64,000 nt of DNA from Clostridiaceae bacterium. GTDB lineage: Bacteria > Bacillota_I > Bacilli_A > Erysipelotrichales > Coprobacillaceae. Position 1 is the first letter of the stretch. Every line of letters begins with the position of its first letter. The DNA is taken from the NCBI GenBank assembly GCA_902363625.1, contig CABJAS010000005.1:119716-183715 (forward strand), in the 5' to 3' direction. Made by a program: the position numbers and the translations under genes. The notes beneath the pieces were generated by a model. It made no database searches and was not told the origin of the DNA. It saw nothing but the letters and a program-made list of their open reading frames with translations. This document shows, in pieces, positions 36,033 to 44,521 of this stretch.

Positions 36033-37501
36033 TGAAAAAATATAAGGCAGTTATTTATGATATCGATGGAACGATATTAGATACTTTAAAAATGAATATG
36101 ATTCCTTTGCAGAGAATCATCAAAGAAGAACTAGGTATAGATTATTCTTATGAGCAAGTGTTGAAGTTTGCTTCCTATCCGGGAATGAAGGTGATGGATG
36201 AATTAAATATTAAGGATAAAGAAAAAACCTATGCTCGATGGGTACAGTATGTAAACGATTATGAAGAGGGTGCAGCTGTTTATTTAGGAATCAGAGAAGT
36301 GCTTGAAACAGTGCATAAGTATATGCGACAGGCAGTCGTTTCTGCCAAGACGAAGAAGCAATATGAGATTGATGTAGTATCTAAAGGATTAGATCAATTT
36401 ATGGAAACCGCTGTTTTGGCGGATGATACGACTTTGCATAAACCAGATCCTGCACCAATTCTTTTATGTTTAGAAAGATTAAATATAAAAAGAGAAGAGG
36501 TTATCTACATTGGGGATGCTTTGAGTGACTATCTGTGTTGTCAGGCTGCGGGAGTAGATTTTGGCTATGCATTATGGGGCAGTGTCTCAGATGAAGGAAT
36601 TGTTGATCCTACATTTACCTTTCATCAGCCAATTGACCTGTTGAAGCTTGTCGATTTTTCATCCAAAGAAAATATAAAAATGATTGTCAGTGATATCGAT
36701 GGAACTCTTTTAAATGATCAAGAGGAGCTGACTGAGAAGACAAAACAAGCCCTAGTTCGGTTAAAACAAAACGGATATTTATTTGGTTTAGCGAGTGGGC
36801 GACCATTATGTTCTATAGAAAAACTGATTAAACAGTGGCAGGCGGAAGATCTTGTTGACTTTATATTGGGGATAAATGGCGGACATATTAAAGATTACCG
36901 TTTAAATAAGGAAGAAAAATATTACACGATAGATGGGCAGGACATAAAAACGATTATAGATCACTTTGATGGCTATTCGGTTAATTTTGGGGTTTATTTA
37001 GATGATACGCTGGGAGTGATGAAAGAAGATGATCTTGCTGTTCGTCTTTCTCTTAGTGACGGTATTGACTATCAAGTTATTGATTTTGATGAAATCTACC
37101 GTACACCGCAGAGCAAATTGATCGTGATGAGTCAGCCCGAAGATATGCCCTTGATCAAAGCACATGGAGAAAAACTGAAAAGTGCAGCATTTAAAAGTGT
37201 TCAGGCAGGAAAAATTGAATATGAATTTATGCATCCTGACCTTTCCAAAAGTTTTGCCCTAAAAAAGATTGCCGAGTGGAATGGTATTTCCTTAAAACAA
37301 ATAATCGCTTTTGGTGACGCAGATAACGATGCGGAAATAATAAAAGAAGCCGGCATTGGTGTGGCAATGGGAAATGCCAGTTCTCAAACTAAAAAGAATG
37401 CGGACTATATTGCTTTAGATTATCAGCATAACGGAGTTGCCTGTTTTATAAATTCAATCTTTTTAGATAGGGAGAAAAAAGATGAAGATCACAGATTATA
37501 A
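36032..37501 (+). CDS. Fusion of two HAD phosphatases (beta-PGM/PGP-like plus Cof-like)
   Basis: 489 residues with two complete HAD units. Unit 1 (about 1-210): YDIDGTILDT, a lysine region VVSAKTKKQ, HKPDPAP and IGDALSDYLC, a subclass I cap enzyme. Unit 2 (about 212-489): SDIDGTLLND, ASGRPLCS, the subclass IIB cap, and IAFGDADNDAEII. Each keeps its nucleophile and acid Asp pair, so both should be active phosphatases. The start overlaps the ROK stop by one base. Together with the ROK regulator, sugar-phosphate substrates are likely, by inference. Confidence 0.87.
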   Translation: MKKYKAVIYDIDGTILDTLKMNMIPLQRIIKEELGIDYSYEQVLKFASYPGMKVMDELNIKDKEKTYARWVQYVNDYEEGAAVYLGIREVLETVHKYMRQAVVSAKTKKQYEIDVVSKGLDQFMETAVLADDTTLHKPDPAPILLCLERLNIKREEVIYIGDALSDYLCCQAAGVDFGYALWGSVSDEGIVDPTFTFHQPIDLLKLVDFSSKENIKMIVSDIDGTLLNDQEELTEKTKQALVRLKQNGYLFGLASGRPLCSIEKLIKQWQAEDLVDFILGINGGHIKDYRLNKEEKYYTIDGQDIKTIIDHFDGYSVNFGVYLDDTLGVMKEDDLAVRLSLSDGIDYQVIDFDEIYRTPQSKLIVMSQPEDMPLIKAHGEKLKSAAFKSVQAGKIEYEFMHPDLSKSFALKKIAEWNGISLKQIIAFGDADNDAEIIKEAGIGVAMGNASSQTKKNADYIALDYQHNGVACFINSIFLDREKKDEDHRL

Positions 37502-38075
37502 CGGAGAATGGTTAAATGCACCGGAGGTGTATGATATTTCTGATGAGTATATCCACTTAATGACCCAGCCGCAAACGGATTTTTGGCAAAAGACTAACTA
37601 CGGTTATCGAAGGAATACAGGACATGCCTATTTACTGCCGATTGAAAAGGATGATTTTACTTATGATGTCCGAGTTTCTTTTAAAGGGAAAGAACTTTAT
37701 GATCAAGCCGGTTTATTTCTTTATTTTGATGAAGAGAACTGGGCAAAAGCTTCTTTGGAAACTGGGTTAAATGACAGTCTTATGTTAGGCAGTGTCGTTA
37801 CTTGCAGCGGTTATTCCGATTGGGCGCTCGCCTTTGAATTAAAACCGTGTATATCCGAGATTTATTACCGACTGCATAAAAAAGACCATGATTATTTAAT
37901 TGAATACTCAATTGATGGAACACAATATAGCGAATTGAGAATGTTTCATCTGCCTGTTGATAAAGGATTAAAATTAGGTATCTATGCGTGCAGTCCAATG
38001 GATTCTTCTTTTGAAGCAATCATGGATCATTGGAAATTACAGCCATTAAAATGGAATGAGGATACACATATATAG
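37482..38075 (+). CDS. DUF1349 domain protein
   Basis: 197 residues. The concanavalin-like DUF1349 fold is seen in TDFWQKTNYGYRRNTGH, YDQAGLFLYFDEENWAKASLE and DSSFEAIMDHWKLQP. Proteins of this type bind or process carbohydrate, but the function is unknown. No signal peptide, hence cytoplasmic. Overlaps the HAD fusion by 20 nt, showing translational coupling. Confidence 0.85.
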   Translation: MKITDYNGEWLNAPEVYDISDEYIHLMTQPQTDFWQKTNYGYRRNTGHAYLLPIEKDDFTYDVRVSFKGKELYDQAGLFLYFDEENWAKASLETGLNDSLMLGSVVTCSGYSDWALAFELKPCISEIYYRLHKKDHDYLIEYSIDGTQYSELRMFHLPVDKGLKLGIYACSPMDSSFEAIMDHWKLQPLKWNEDTHI

Positions 38076-38090
38076 ATAAAGGAGACGAAC

Positions 38091-38675
38091 ATGACAGAAC
38101 GAGATAAAATGTTAGCAGGCGAATTATACGACTGTGGAGATAAAGAACTGCTGGCCCAATGGCATTTAGCCAAGGATTTAGTACGCAAGTATAATCTTTG
38201 TGACTCAAAGGATAGTGAGAATAAAACGGAACTGCTTAAACAGCTGTTAGGCGGGTTTGGTCAGAACCTTTGGATTACGCCGCCATTCTATGTGGACTAT
38301 GGCGAAAATATATATTTCGGTGAAAATTGCGAAGTGAATATGAATTGCACCTTCTTAGATGATAATAAGATAATTATTGGTGATTATGCTTTGATTGCAC
38401 CCAATGTTCAAATTTATACGGCTTTTCATCCCACTAATGCAATAGAACGTTTTGGTGAAAGAAAAGAGAACGGTACCTTTGCTTTCTGTAAAACTCAGAC
38501 TGCCCCAGTGATCATAGGCGATCATGTATGGATAGGCGGCGGAGCAATCATTATGCCGGGAGTTACGATTGGTGATAATGTTGTTATTGGTGCCGGCAGT
38601 GTGGTGACGAAGGATATTCCTTCAAATAAAGTGGCTTATGGTAATCCTTGTCGTGTAATTCGTGATAATATTTAA
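38091..38675 (+). CDS. Sugar O-acetyltransferase (maltose/galactoside acetyltransferase-like)
   Basis: 194 residues. N-terminal Mac domain ([15 protein letters not shown]), then left-handed beta-helix hexapeptide repeats. The catalytic His is in [39 protein letters not shown] is the acetyl-CoA site. It acetylates a sugar hydroxyl, often as detoxification of non-metabolised sugar. Last gene of the ROK cassette, closed by a bidirectional terminator. Confidence 0.92.
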   Translation: MTERDKMLAGELYDCGDKELLAQWHLAKDLVRKYNLCDSKDSENKTELLKQLLGGFGQNLWITPPFYVDYGENIYFGENCEVNMNCTFLDDNKIIIGDYALIAPNVQIYTAFHPTNAIERFGERKENGTFAFCKTQTAPVIIGDHVWIGGGAIIMPGVTIGDNVVIGAGSVVTKDIPSNKVAYGNPCRVIRDNI

Positions 38676-38680
38676 ATATA

Positions 38681-38715
38681 AAAGTCAATCTGATCATGAT
38701 CAGATTGACTTGTTT
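38681..38715. terminator. Bidirectional terminator, perfect 30-bp palindrome
   Basis: AAGTCAATCTGATCA and its exact complement, flanked by T-rich DNA on the right and A-rich DNA on the left. It serves the acetyltransferase gene and the convergent Nudix gene, whose stop lies within it. Confidence 0.85.
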
Positions 38716-39179
38716 TCTTTTATATAGTTTTTATAAAATTGGATATAAGTTTTATATTCTTCTTCCATATTTTCCGGCAGATTTTCTAAATCAAAGTAAT
38801 TTAAAGCTAAGCTTTCAATCCCATCCGCCAGCAATTCACCGCTTATGATTTGGGCATGAAATAAAGCGGTTATGACATAAATTTGATCTCTATTTGGCAG
38901 TGTGAAATAGTATTGAGGTCCGGAGAAAACATTCAAAAGCTTTAATTTGGCAATGTCTACATGAGCCTCTTCTTTGACTTCACGAATCGCAGTTTCTTCT
39001 AAGGATTCACCGATTTCCATTAATCCGCCAAGCAGACCCCATGTCCCGTTGGTTCTTTTTTGAAGCAGAATTCGGTGTGACGAATCGGTAATGATAATAT
39101 TTGAACCGGCTAGGATCAAATCATCGTGTCCGATCTTCTTTCTAATTGTTTCTACATAATTCATTTTATTCTGTCCCAT
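38700..39179 (-). CDS. Nudix hydrolase
   Basis: 159 residues. The Nudix box is GLMEIGESLEETAIREVKEEAHV, given here as GLMEIGE, then REVKEE; the usual Gly two residues after the glutamates is His, while the metal-binding RE and EE pairs are intact. It should cleave a nucleoside diphosphate linked to another moiety; substrate unknown. The start may instead be the second Met (residue 6). An extended -10 (TGC-TATAAT, 39202-39207 minus) lies upstream. Confidence 0.88.
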   Translation of the reverse strand: MGQNKMNYVETIRKKIGHDDLILAGSNIIITDSSHRILLQKRTNGTWGLLGGLMEIGESLEETAIREVKEEAHVDIAKLKLLNVFSGPQYYFTLPNRDQIYVITALFHAQIISGELLADGIESLALNYFDLENLPENMEEEYKTYIQFYKNYIKENKSI

Positions 39180-39209
39180 TCTTTATTAGTTTTCTATTGC
39201 CATTATAGC

Positions 39210-39737
39210 ATTGATCGTGCTTTGCCTAAATAGATTTATTTAAAAGAATAGACGTTTAGAAAATAATTCATGCAATTAATATAAGTTTATAAGTATAACT
39301 AAATAGTGGAATGGGATCACATATATTACGTTCTAAGCGTAGTGAGAGCGAATGAATTAAATCTTTTTATTGGGGAGAAGTTCTGTAATGCGTGTTTAGG
39401 GTAAAAAAATCCTTTAAATAATAATTAAGGAAATGTATCTATATAAAAAAGAATATTCACAGTATTCACTTAAGGAAAAAATGAGAAATATAATAATGGC
39501 TATTATCTAATAAATATTTCTATTTTTATGTCCTATACAAGAAAATACTGCATCGCCGCTGTGGTGGTAAAACGTTAGATAACCATACTTTTGTTCTTAA
39601 AGCTATTGATAAGAAAGGGTATTTGTATCATAAAAATTTTGATCTATGATCTATCCTTTTCGCAAAAGCCAAATGGAAAATGAATTTAATCAGTTAGAGA
39701 GCTATCAGGTTTTAAAAGAAGTGATGAAGAAAATTAA
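39210..39737. other. Intergenic gap with a possible gene remnant
   Basis: No intact gene is seen. Plus-strand codons around 39545-39650 encode a peptide with HRRCGGKTLDNHTFVLKAID-type residues up to a stop. After it, another short frame reads IYPFRKSQMENEFNQLESY to a stop at 39762. The pieces have no ribosome sites and I cannot assign a family; they may be debris of a decayed gene. Confidence 0.35.
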
Positions 39738-39767
39738 AAACTCTTATTACTTAAAGAAATAAGAGCT
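39738..39767 (-). terminator. Terminator of the 78-codon minus-strand gene
   Basis: Minus strand stem CTCTTATT / AATAAGAG, loop of about 9 nt, then TTTTTAATTTTC. Confidence 0.75.
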
Positions 39768-40004
39768 TCATTTTATTAATAGATGAAATGAATCATAGGG
39801 ATCTACCTCTACTTTAAGCCAGCTTTGATTTAAAAATACATTGATTTTATCACAAACTTCTCCTATATTGATATCGCTATGTGTCTCAATGCGCAAAGAG
39901 CGACTATCGCAGGCACTGGCATGATGAAGAATACAATCTATATTCTCCTCTTTTAAGTACTGATTAATTTTCATTAACGTCATGACGTCGATCGTTTTAG
40001 ACAT
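39768..40004 (-). CDS. Small conserved-looking protein of unknown function
   Basis: 78 residues, with a good ribosome site (AGAGGTGATAAG) and its own terminator, so it is very likely real. It looks like a compact alpha/beta protein: a helix (DVMTLMKINQYLKE), then a strand with CILHHASACDSRSLRIE and a C-terminal strand pair. I do not recognise a named family. No membrane segment. Confidence 0.7.
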   Translation of the reverse strand: MSKTIDVMTLMKINQYLKEENIDCILHHASACDSRSLRIETHSDINIGEVCDKINVFLNQSWLKVEVDPYDSFHLLIK

Positions 40005-40035
40005 CTTATCACCTCTTTATTTTATTCTAACGGAT

Positions 40036-40064
40036 TTGTCGGGTAAGTACAATTCAGATACATT
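40036..40064 (+). promoter_or_regulatory. Possible promoter of the plus-strand HAD gene
   Basis: TTGTCG, 17 nt, TACATT. Confidence 0.4.
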
Positions 40065-40136
40065 TCTTTTCAAATTTTGAGATTCTCACTATTCAAAGGA
40101 GAAATCATGTACAATACAATTAACGGAGGAATAGAT

Positions 40137-40961
40137 ATGTATAAAATAATTGCGAGTGATTTAGATGAAACTTTATTAGATGATCATCACCAAATCTGTG
40201 AAGCAAATAAGAAAGCAATTCATGAAGCTTCAAAAAGAGGGGTAAAATTTGTTCCATGTACCGGCAGAGGGTATATGGCAATTCAAGCTATATTAAAAGA
40301 TTTAGATTTGGATGATAAAGAAAATGAATATTCCATCTCATTTAATGGCTGTGCTTTAACGGAAAATAAGAATAATCGTTTAATATTTTTCAATGGATTA
40401 GATTTTGATAAAGCCGCTGAGTTATTTGAATTCGGTAAAACAAAAGATGTTTGTATTCATGTGTATACTTCAACTGAAGTATATGTTTATAATCTTAATG
40501 AGGATGAACGTCAGCGCTTCTATAATCAAAAAAATACGTTTATTGAAATTGAAGGAGAATCTATTGAGTTTTTAAGAGATGAACCAATCGCTAAGGTTCT
40601 TTATCAAAATGTGGATGTTCCTTATTTAAAAAGTTTTGAAGAAGAGATGCGTTCGCTTACAGATGATGCTGTAAGTGTCAGTTACTCTTCTAATCGCTAT
40701 ATGGAATTGAACCGTTTAGGTGTTAATAAAGGCGATACACTCAGACAGCTCGCTAAATTACTAGGCTGTGATATTGAGCAGACAATTGGGGTAGGCGATA
40801 ATTATAATGATATGCCTATGCTTTTAGCGGCAGGGCTGAGTGTCGCTGCCGGAAATTCGGTTCCTGACGTTAAAGAAGCATGCGACTATGTATGTGAAAA
40901 TGATAATAATCAAGGCGTTTTGGCAGAACTGATTGAGAAATTTATTCTAAATGAAAAATAG
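40137..40961 (+). CDS. Cof-type HAD-IIB family phosphatase (copy A)
   Basis: 274 residues. Nucleophile motif SDLDETLLDDHH near the start, PCTGRGYMA (motif II), the IIB cap, and VGDNYNDMPMLLAAGLSVA (motif IV). It should dephosphorylate a small metabolite such as a sugar phosphate or FMN. The ATG at 40137 with CGGAGGAATAG is preferred; a second ATG at 40107, also with AAAGGAG, would add ten residues. It faces a clear paralogue. Confidence 0.9.
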   Translation: MYKIIASDLDETLLDDHHQICEANKKAIHEASKRGVKFVPCTGRGYMAIQAILKDLDLDDKENEYSISFNGCALTENKNNRLIFFNGLDFDKAAELFEFGKTKDVCIHVYTSTEVYVYNLNEDERQRFYNQKNTFIEIEGESIEFLRDEPIAKVLYQNVDVPYLKSFEEEMRSLTDDAVSVSYSSNRYMELNRLGVNKGDTLRQLAKLLGCDIEQTIGVGDNYNDMPMLLAAGLSVAAGNSVPDVKEACDYVCENDNNQGVLAELIEKFILNEK

Positions 40962-40985
40962 TGCTATTCGGCACTATTTTTAAGT
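40955..40985. terminator. Bidirectional terminator between the two HAD genes
   Basis: Stem ATAGTGC / GCACTAT with A-rich and T-rich flanks, shared by the two convergent genes. Confidence 0.8.
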
Positions 40986-41791
40986 ATAAATTTTTCGATA
41001 ACTTCCGCAACAGAACCATCGGCATAATCTCTTTTTGCAACATAATCGGATATATCCTGAATATCTTGGTGGGCACTGGCAACGCACGCTCCTAATCCGG
41101 CAGTTTTGATCATATCGATATCATTGTAATTATCGCCAATACCGATCGTTTCTTCGATTGGTATATCTAAATAATCAGCTAACCACTTTAATCCTACGCC
41201 TTTGTTCACTCCCTTTTTATTAAATTCGATATATCGGGAAGAAGAAGCTGTGACACTCACTTTATCGCCTACTAAAGGCTCAATCTCTTGTTTTATTTTT
41301 GCCATATATTCCATATCGGTATTTTCATAGTTTATTTTAGCAATGCGCTGATCCTTTAAAAAATCAATGTCATAGCCTTCCATTACCTTGAAGTTTGATT
41401 TTTGTCTTGTCTTTCTTTGAATTTCATCTTCATTGGCATTAAACAAGTAGCAACCCTCAGTTGTAAAGACCATTAAGCAGACATCCAGATTTTTACCATA
41501 TTCAAAGATCTGTTTCATTAATTCGTATTCTAAACCATTAAACATCAATTCTTTAGGACCCTTTGTTTCCATAATCAAAGCACCATTATACCCCACCAGA
41601 TATTCACCCGTCTGATCGTATTGATCCAGTTCTTTAAGAACATCGATTGTCATATCGTATCCGCGTCCGGTACAGGGAATGATTTTAACGCCTTGTTGTT
41701 TTGCTTTATTAATTGCCTGTAGGTTTACTGCCGGAACATGATGATCGGCTAACAGCGTTTCATCTAAATCCGCAAAAACTAATTTATACAT
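40964..41791 (-). CDS. Cof-type HAD-IIB family phosphatase (copy B)
   Basis: 275 residues from the Met supported by AGAGGTGATGAGG (two further in-frame ATGs lie within that site). Motifs ADLDETLLADHH, PCTGRGYDMT and IGDNYNDIDMIKTAGLGACV match copy A closely, as do VNKG and FEYGK. It is a paralogue in inverted, tail-to-tail position. All catalytic Asp residues are kept. Confidence 0.9.
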   Translation of the reverse strand: MYKLVFADLDETLLADHHVPAVNLQAINKAKQQGVKIIPCTGRGYDMTIDVLKELDQYDQTGEYLVGYNGALIMETKGPKELMFNGLEYELMKQIFEYGKNLDVCLMVFTTEGCYLFNANEDEIQRKTRQKSNFKVMEGYDIDFLKDQRIAKINYENTDMEYMAKIKQEIEPLVGDKVSVTASSSRYIEFNKKGVNKGVGLKWLADYLDIPIEETIGIGDNYNDIDMIKTAGLGACVASAHQDIQDISDYVAKRDYADGSVAEVIEKFILKNSAE

Positions 41792-41912
41792 CCTCATCAC
41801 CTCTTCAACACTTTAACATAAGTAGCAAGGGAATCCCAGTTTTTTATCATTTGTAAAAAAGATTTATCTGAAAATATCTTGATATAGAAAAAGTAACATG
41901 ACTGCAACTCAA

Positions 41913-41924
41913 AGTTACGTAACT
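41913..41924. promoter_or_regulatory. Candidate operator of the XRE gene
   Basis: AGTTACGTAACT is a perfect 12-bp palindrome, flanked by TGCA on both sides at slightly different distance. It lies about 40 nt upstream of a -10-like TATACT (41963-41968) and 70 nt before the XRE start. Confidence 0.35.
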
Positions 41925-41993
41925 GCATTTCAAGAATGATGGTAATGTATGTAAAATCACTTTATACTAAAAATACAGAAAGGAGAGTTTGAG

Positions 41994-42794
41994 ATGGTAT
42001 TTGGAGAAAAAATGTATAAGTTAAGAAAAGAAAAGGGGTTATCTCAAGAAGCATTAGCTGAACAGATAGGAACTACTAGGCAAGCGATAAGTAAATGGGA
42101 AAATAATCAAGGATTTCCAGAAACGGAAAAACTAATGTTGATTGCTAATATATTCAATGTATCTGTTGATTATCTCTTAAAAGAAAATGAAGCATTAAAA
42201 GATGAGCCTAATGAAAGCTATTATGTAAGTAGAGAAAAAGCAGAATCATGGATTCTACATGAAAGAAATACTGTTAATAAACTTGGCTTAGGTACAGCAA
42301 TCTTAATATGCGCTGGTATTCCATTTCTTATATTTAAAGAGCAGTATGCCATAAGAATAATCAGTGTTATTTCTTTTATCCTTATTGGAATAATTATCAT
42401 ATTTAGGTTATGTATAACTGATTCAGATTATGAATTTAGAAAATTAAAACAACAGCCACTATTATTCGATAGGAACTATATTGATGAATTAAGTATCCGA
42501 TACAATGGTTTAAGAAAGAAATACCTAAATATGATGATACCACTTCCTATTATATTCATATTAGGAGCAAGTATGATAGTTGTATCAAAATATTACGAAC
42601 TTTCACTAAACGATGACATTATTCCTGTATTTTTATTCTTGATAGCGTTTTCTATTTATATGTTTCTTTATGGTAGTGTAATGAAAGAAGCATATGAACT
42701 ACTTATTAGGAATGATGAATATATCAGCAAATGGAGTACACGATTAAGAATGAAGTTTGATGCTTGGCTAAACTTTAGTAAGAAAGAGAGATGA
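41994..42794 (+). CDS. Membrane-anchored XRE-family transcriptional regulator
   Basis: 266 residues. N-terminal Cro/C1-type HTH (about 5-60: LRKEKGLSQEALAEQIGTTRQAISKWENN), then a linker and four hydrophobic segments (about 97-112, 120-140, 180-200, 210-230). DNA-binding proteins with such a membrane half are common in Firmicutes and may sense the envelope. It ends 10 nt before a CPBP protease gene, suggesting a two-gene unit. Confidence 0.85.
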   Translation: MVFGEKMYKLRKEKGLSQEALAEQIGTTRQAISKWENNQGFPETEKLMLIANIFNVSVDYLLKENEALKDEPNESYYVSREKAESWILHERNTVNKLGLGTAILICAGIPFLIFKEQYAIRIISVISFILIGIIIIFRLCITDSDYEFRKLKQQPLLFDRNYIDELSIRYNGLRKKYLNMMIPLPIIFILGASMIVVSKYYELSLNDDIIPVFLFLIAFSIYMFLYGSVMKEAYELLIRNDEYISKWSTRLRMKFDAWLNFSKKER

Positions 42795-42804
42795 GGTGCT
42801 ATAT

Positions 42805-43605
42805 ATGGTTAAAAGAATAGAATCTATAGGTGTCTCTACGCTTTATGTGCTCTTGTTTATTGGAAGCCAAATTGCTGCTAATGTATTGGCAATGAGTGTT
42901 ATATGGCTTTGGTGTTCTTTACAAAACAATTTGATCGATATAAGTAGATCGATACTGGATATCATTTCTAATAATGCCCTATTTTTATCAATTTTTGGAA
43001 ACCTCTTATTTCTCTGTACTATATTTGTAATACAGAGAAAAAAACAAATAGTTATAAATTTCAAAATGGATGTTAACAGCTTATCATGTTCATATTTTAA
43101 ATGGGCACTGTTTTCTATAATTTGTTTTTCATTAATGTGGAATGGTATATTTGCTGCATTTCCGGCTTTACAAAGCATACCGGTTATGGACACAATGGTA
43201 CAAGGTAACTGGTTAGTCTATATTTTGGCAATTTATGTTTTCGCTCCTATCACTGAAGAACTTTGCTTTCGTGAAATTATTTTGCCTAAATTGCTGCAGA
43301 ATTTATCAACTATATCAGCAATTATTATTAGTGCCACATTATTTGCTTCAGTTCATCTTATGACAGGAAGTTTCATAACTGTATTATTTGCATTTATTGG
43401 AGGAGTCATTTTCGCCGCTTGCTATAGTCTTACTAAATCATTAACTGCTACAATTATTGTTCATATCGCAGGCAACTTATGTGAATTTGTTTGGTATCTA
43501 ATCACGCAAACATCTATTACAATCCAATTAATAATTCTAGTTGCAGTTAGCTGTGGTACGCTTTTTCTACTTTGGATATTGATTAAAGAAGTAGTTAAAG
43601 GCTAG
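42805..43605 (+). CDS. CPBP family intramembrane glutamic protease
   Basis: 266 residues from the ATG behind GAGGTG. Multi-spanning membrane protein with the family motifs TEELCFREIILPKLL (EExxxR), FASVHLMTG and HIAGNLCEFVW. Relatives include CAAX prenyl protease-like enzymes and bacteriocin self-immunity proteins. Catalytic Glu pair, Arg and both His are kept. Substrate unknown; the neighbouring membrane-bound regulator is a candidate, by inference. Confidence 0.88.
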   Translation: MVKRIESIGVSTLYVLLFIGSQIAANVLAMSVIWLWCSLQNNLIDISRSILDIISNNALFLSIFGNLLFLCTIFVIQRKKQIVINFKMDVNSLSCSYFKWALFSIICFSLMWNGIFAAFPALQSIPVMDTMVQGNWLVYILAIYVFAPITEELCFREIILPKLLQNLSTISAIIISATLFASVHLMTGSFITVLFAFIGGVIFAACYSLTKSLTATIIVHIAGNLCEFVWYLITQTSITIQLIILVAVSCGTLFLLWILIKEVVKG

Positions 43606-43639
43606 ATTAAATTATTCATAAGGATATAAAAATATAACG

Positions 43640-43971
43640 AGAGAAGGTGATATTGTGGGAAAATATTAATTATAGAATTTACAGAAAATGAGAAACATAT
43701 TTTCCAACAAACCGTTGAATGGCTATCTTCTAAACTTTCCAGTTCTCCAGCTTTCATTAAACAACAAGCGGTTGAATTTCAGATTGATTCTTTACTAGAA
43801 CCTTTATTAATGATAAAGGAGAAAACATATATCTAACTGCTAAAGAATTTGACCTGTTGTATTTTCTCTTTTGCCACAAAGGGCAGGTATTTACAAAAGA
43901 CCAACTATATGCAAGCATATGGAGCTATAACAATGTCCCAGAGGGAAGCAACCTCACATCATTCATGTGAG
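43640..43971 (+). pseudogene. Broken OmpR-type winged-helix regulator
   Basis: Two reading frames together encode a regulator fragment. The first reads EFTENEKHIFQQTVEWLSS to LEPLLMIKEKTYI and stops; one base out of frame, GENIYLTAKEFDLLYFLFCH, KGQVFTKDQLYASIW and NVPEGSNLTSF give the first two thirds of an OmpR/PhoB-type effector domain. It then ends in a stop before the recognition wing is complete. There is a further frame problem at the GTG start (GAAGGTGATATTGTG). At least one frameshift and a truncation make it non-functional. Confidence 0.72.
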
Positions 43972-44166
43972 CTACACGTTTCGGTTTTATTCATTCTCAA
44001 TTATTATGATTTTAAATAGCTTTACAGTTCGCATGGAAGTCTTTGTTACTTTCATCAAATTAACCAGCATACGTATTTCATATTCGCTGCAATCGTTGAA
44101 CAGTTCCTGTGCTTCTTTTTTTAAAGATATAATCACAAAGAAATTTTAAAAAATGTCATTTTATGC
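43972..44166. other. Gap without a recognised gene
   Basis: A 60-codon plus-strand frame exists but continues the pseudogene debris and has no ribosome site. Nothing else is seen before the tRNA promoter. Confidence 0.5.
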
Positions 44167-44195
44167 TTTACAAGTAATAAGTTTTATACTATAAT
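44167..44195 (+). promoter_or_regulatory. tRNA-His promoter
   Basis: TTTACA, 17 nt, TATAAT, 22 nt before the tRNA. Confidence 0.75.
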
Positions 44196-44217
44196 ATTTT
44201 TTGCTGATGAGCGATAT

Positions 44218-44294
44218 GGCGATCGTGGTGAAGTGGTTAACACATCAGATTGTGGCTCTGACATTCGTGGGTTCGATTCCCATCGGTCGCCCCA
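44218..44294 (+). tRNA. tRNA-His (anticodon GTG)
   Basis: The cloverleaf is complete. The acceptor stem pairs GCGATCG with its 3' partner, and the extra G(-1) opposite C73 is the histidine identity element. D arm GTGAAGTGGTTAACAC, anticodon stem CAGA / TCTG around TTGTGGC, T arm GTGGG TTCGATT CCCAT, and an encoded CCA end. Confidence 0.96.
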
Positions 44295-44326
44295 TTTTAA
44301 AACTAACATCAGCAAATATATAAAAG

Positions 44327-44360
44327 CAATCAACTGTTTAAGCAGTTGATTTTTTTTTAT
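44327..44360 (+). terminator. tRNA-His terminator
   Basis: Stem ATCAACTG / CAGTTGAT followed by nine T. Confidence 0.9.
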
Positions 44361-44521
44361 TAAAAGGATTAGCCATTTATATAGCTGATTTTATTAGCTT
44401 ATTCTAAAGACACTATTATTTTTGTTAATCTTATATTATTAGTAGTATCAAGGGAAAATACAGGAGTATTAAGATAACTGAATGAAAAATTACAATTTCT
44501 TCAAAAATGAAACTGGTGACA

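Noticed and set aside
43967..44149. 60-codon frame before tRNA-His
   Set aside because: It lies in the debris of the broken regulator, with no ribosome site and no recognisable features.
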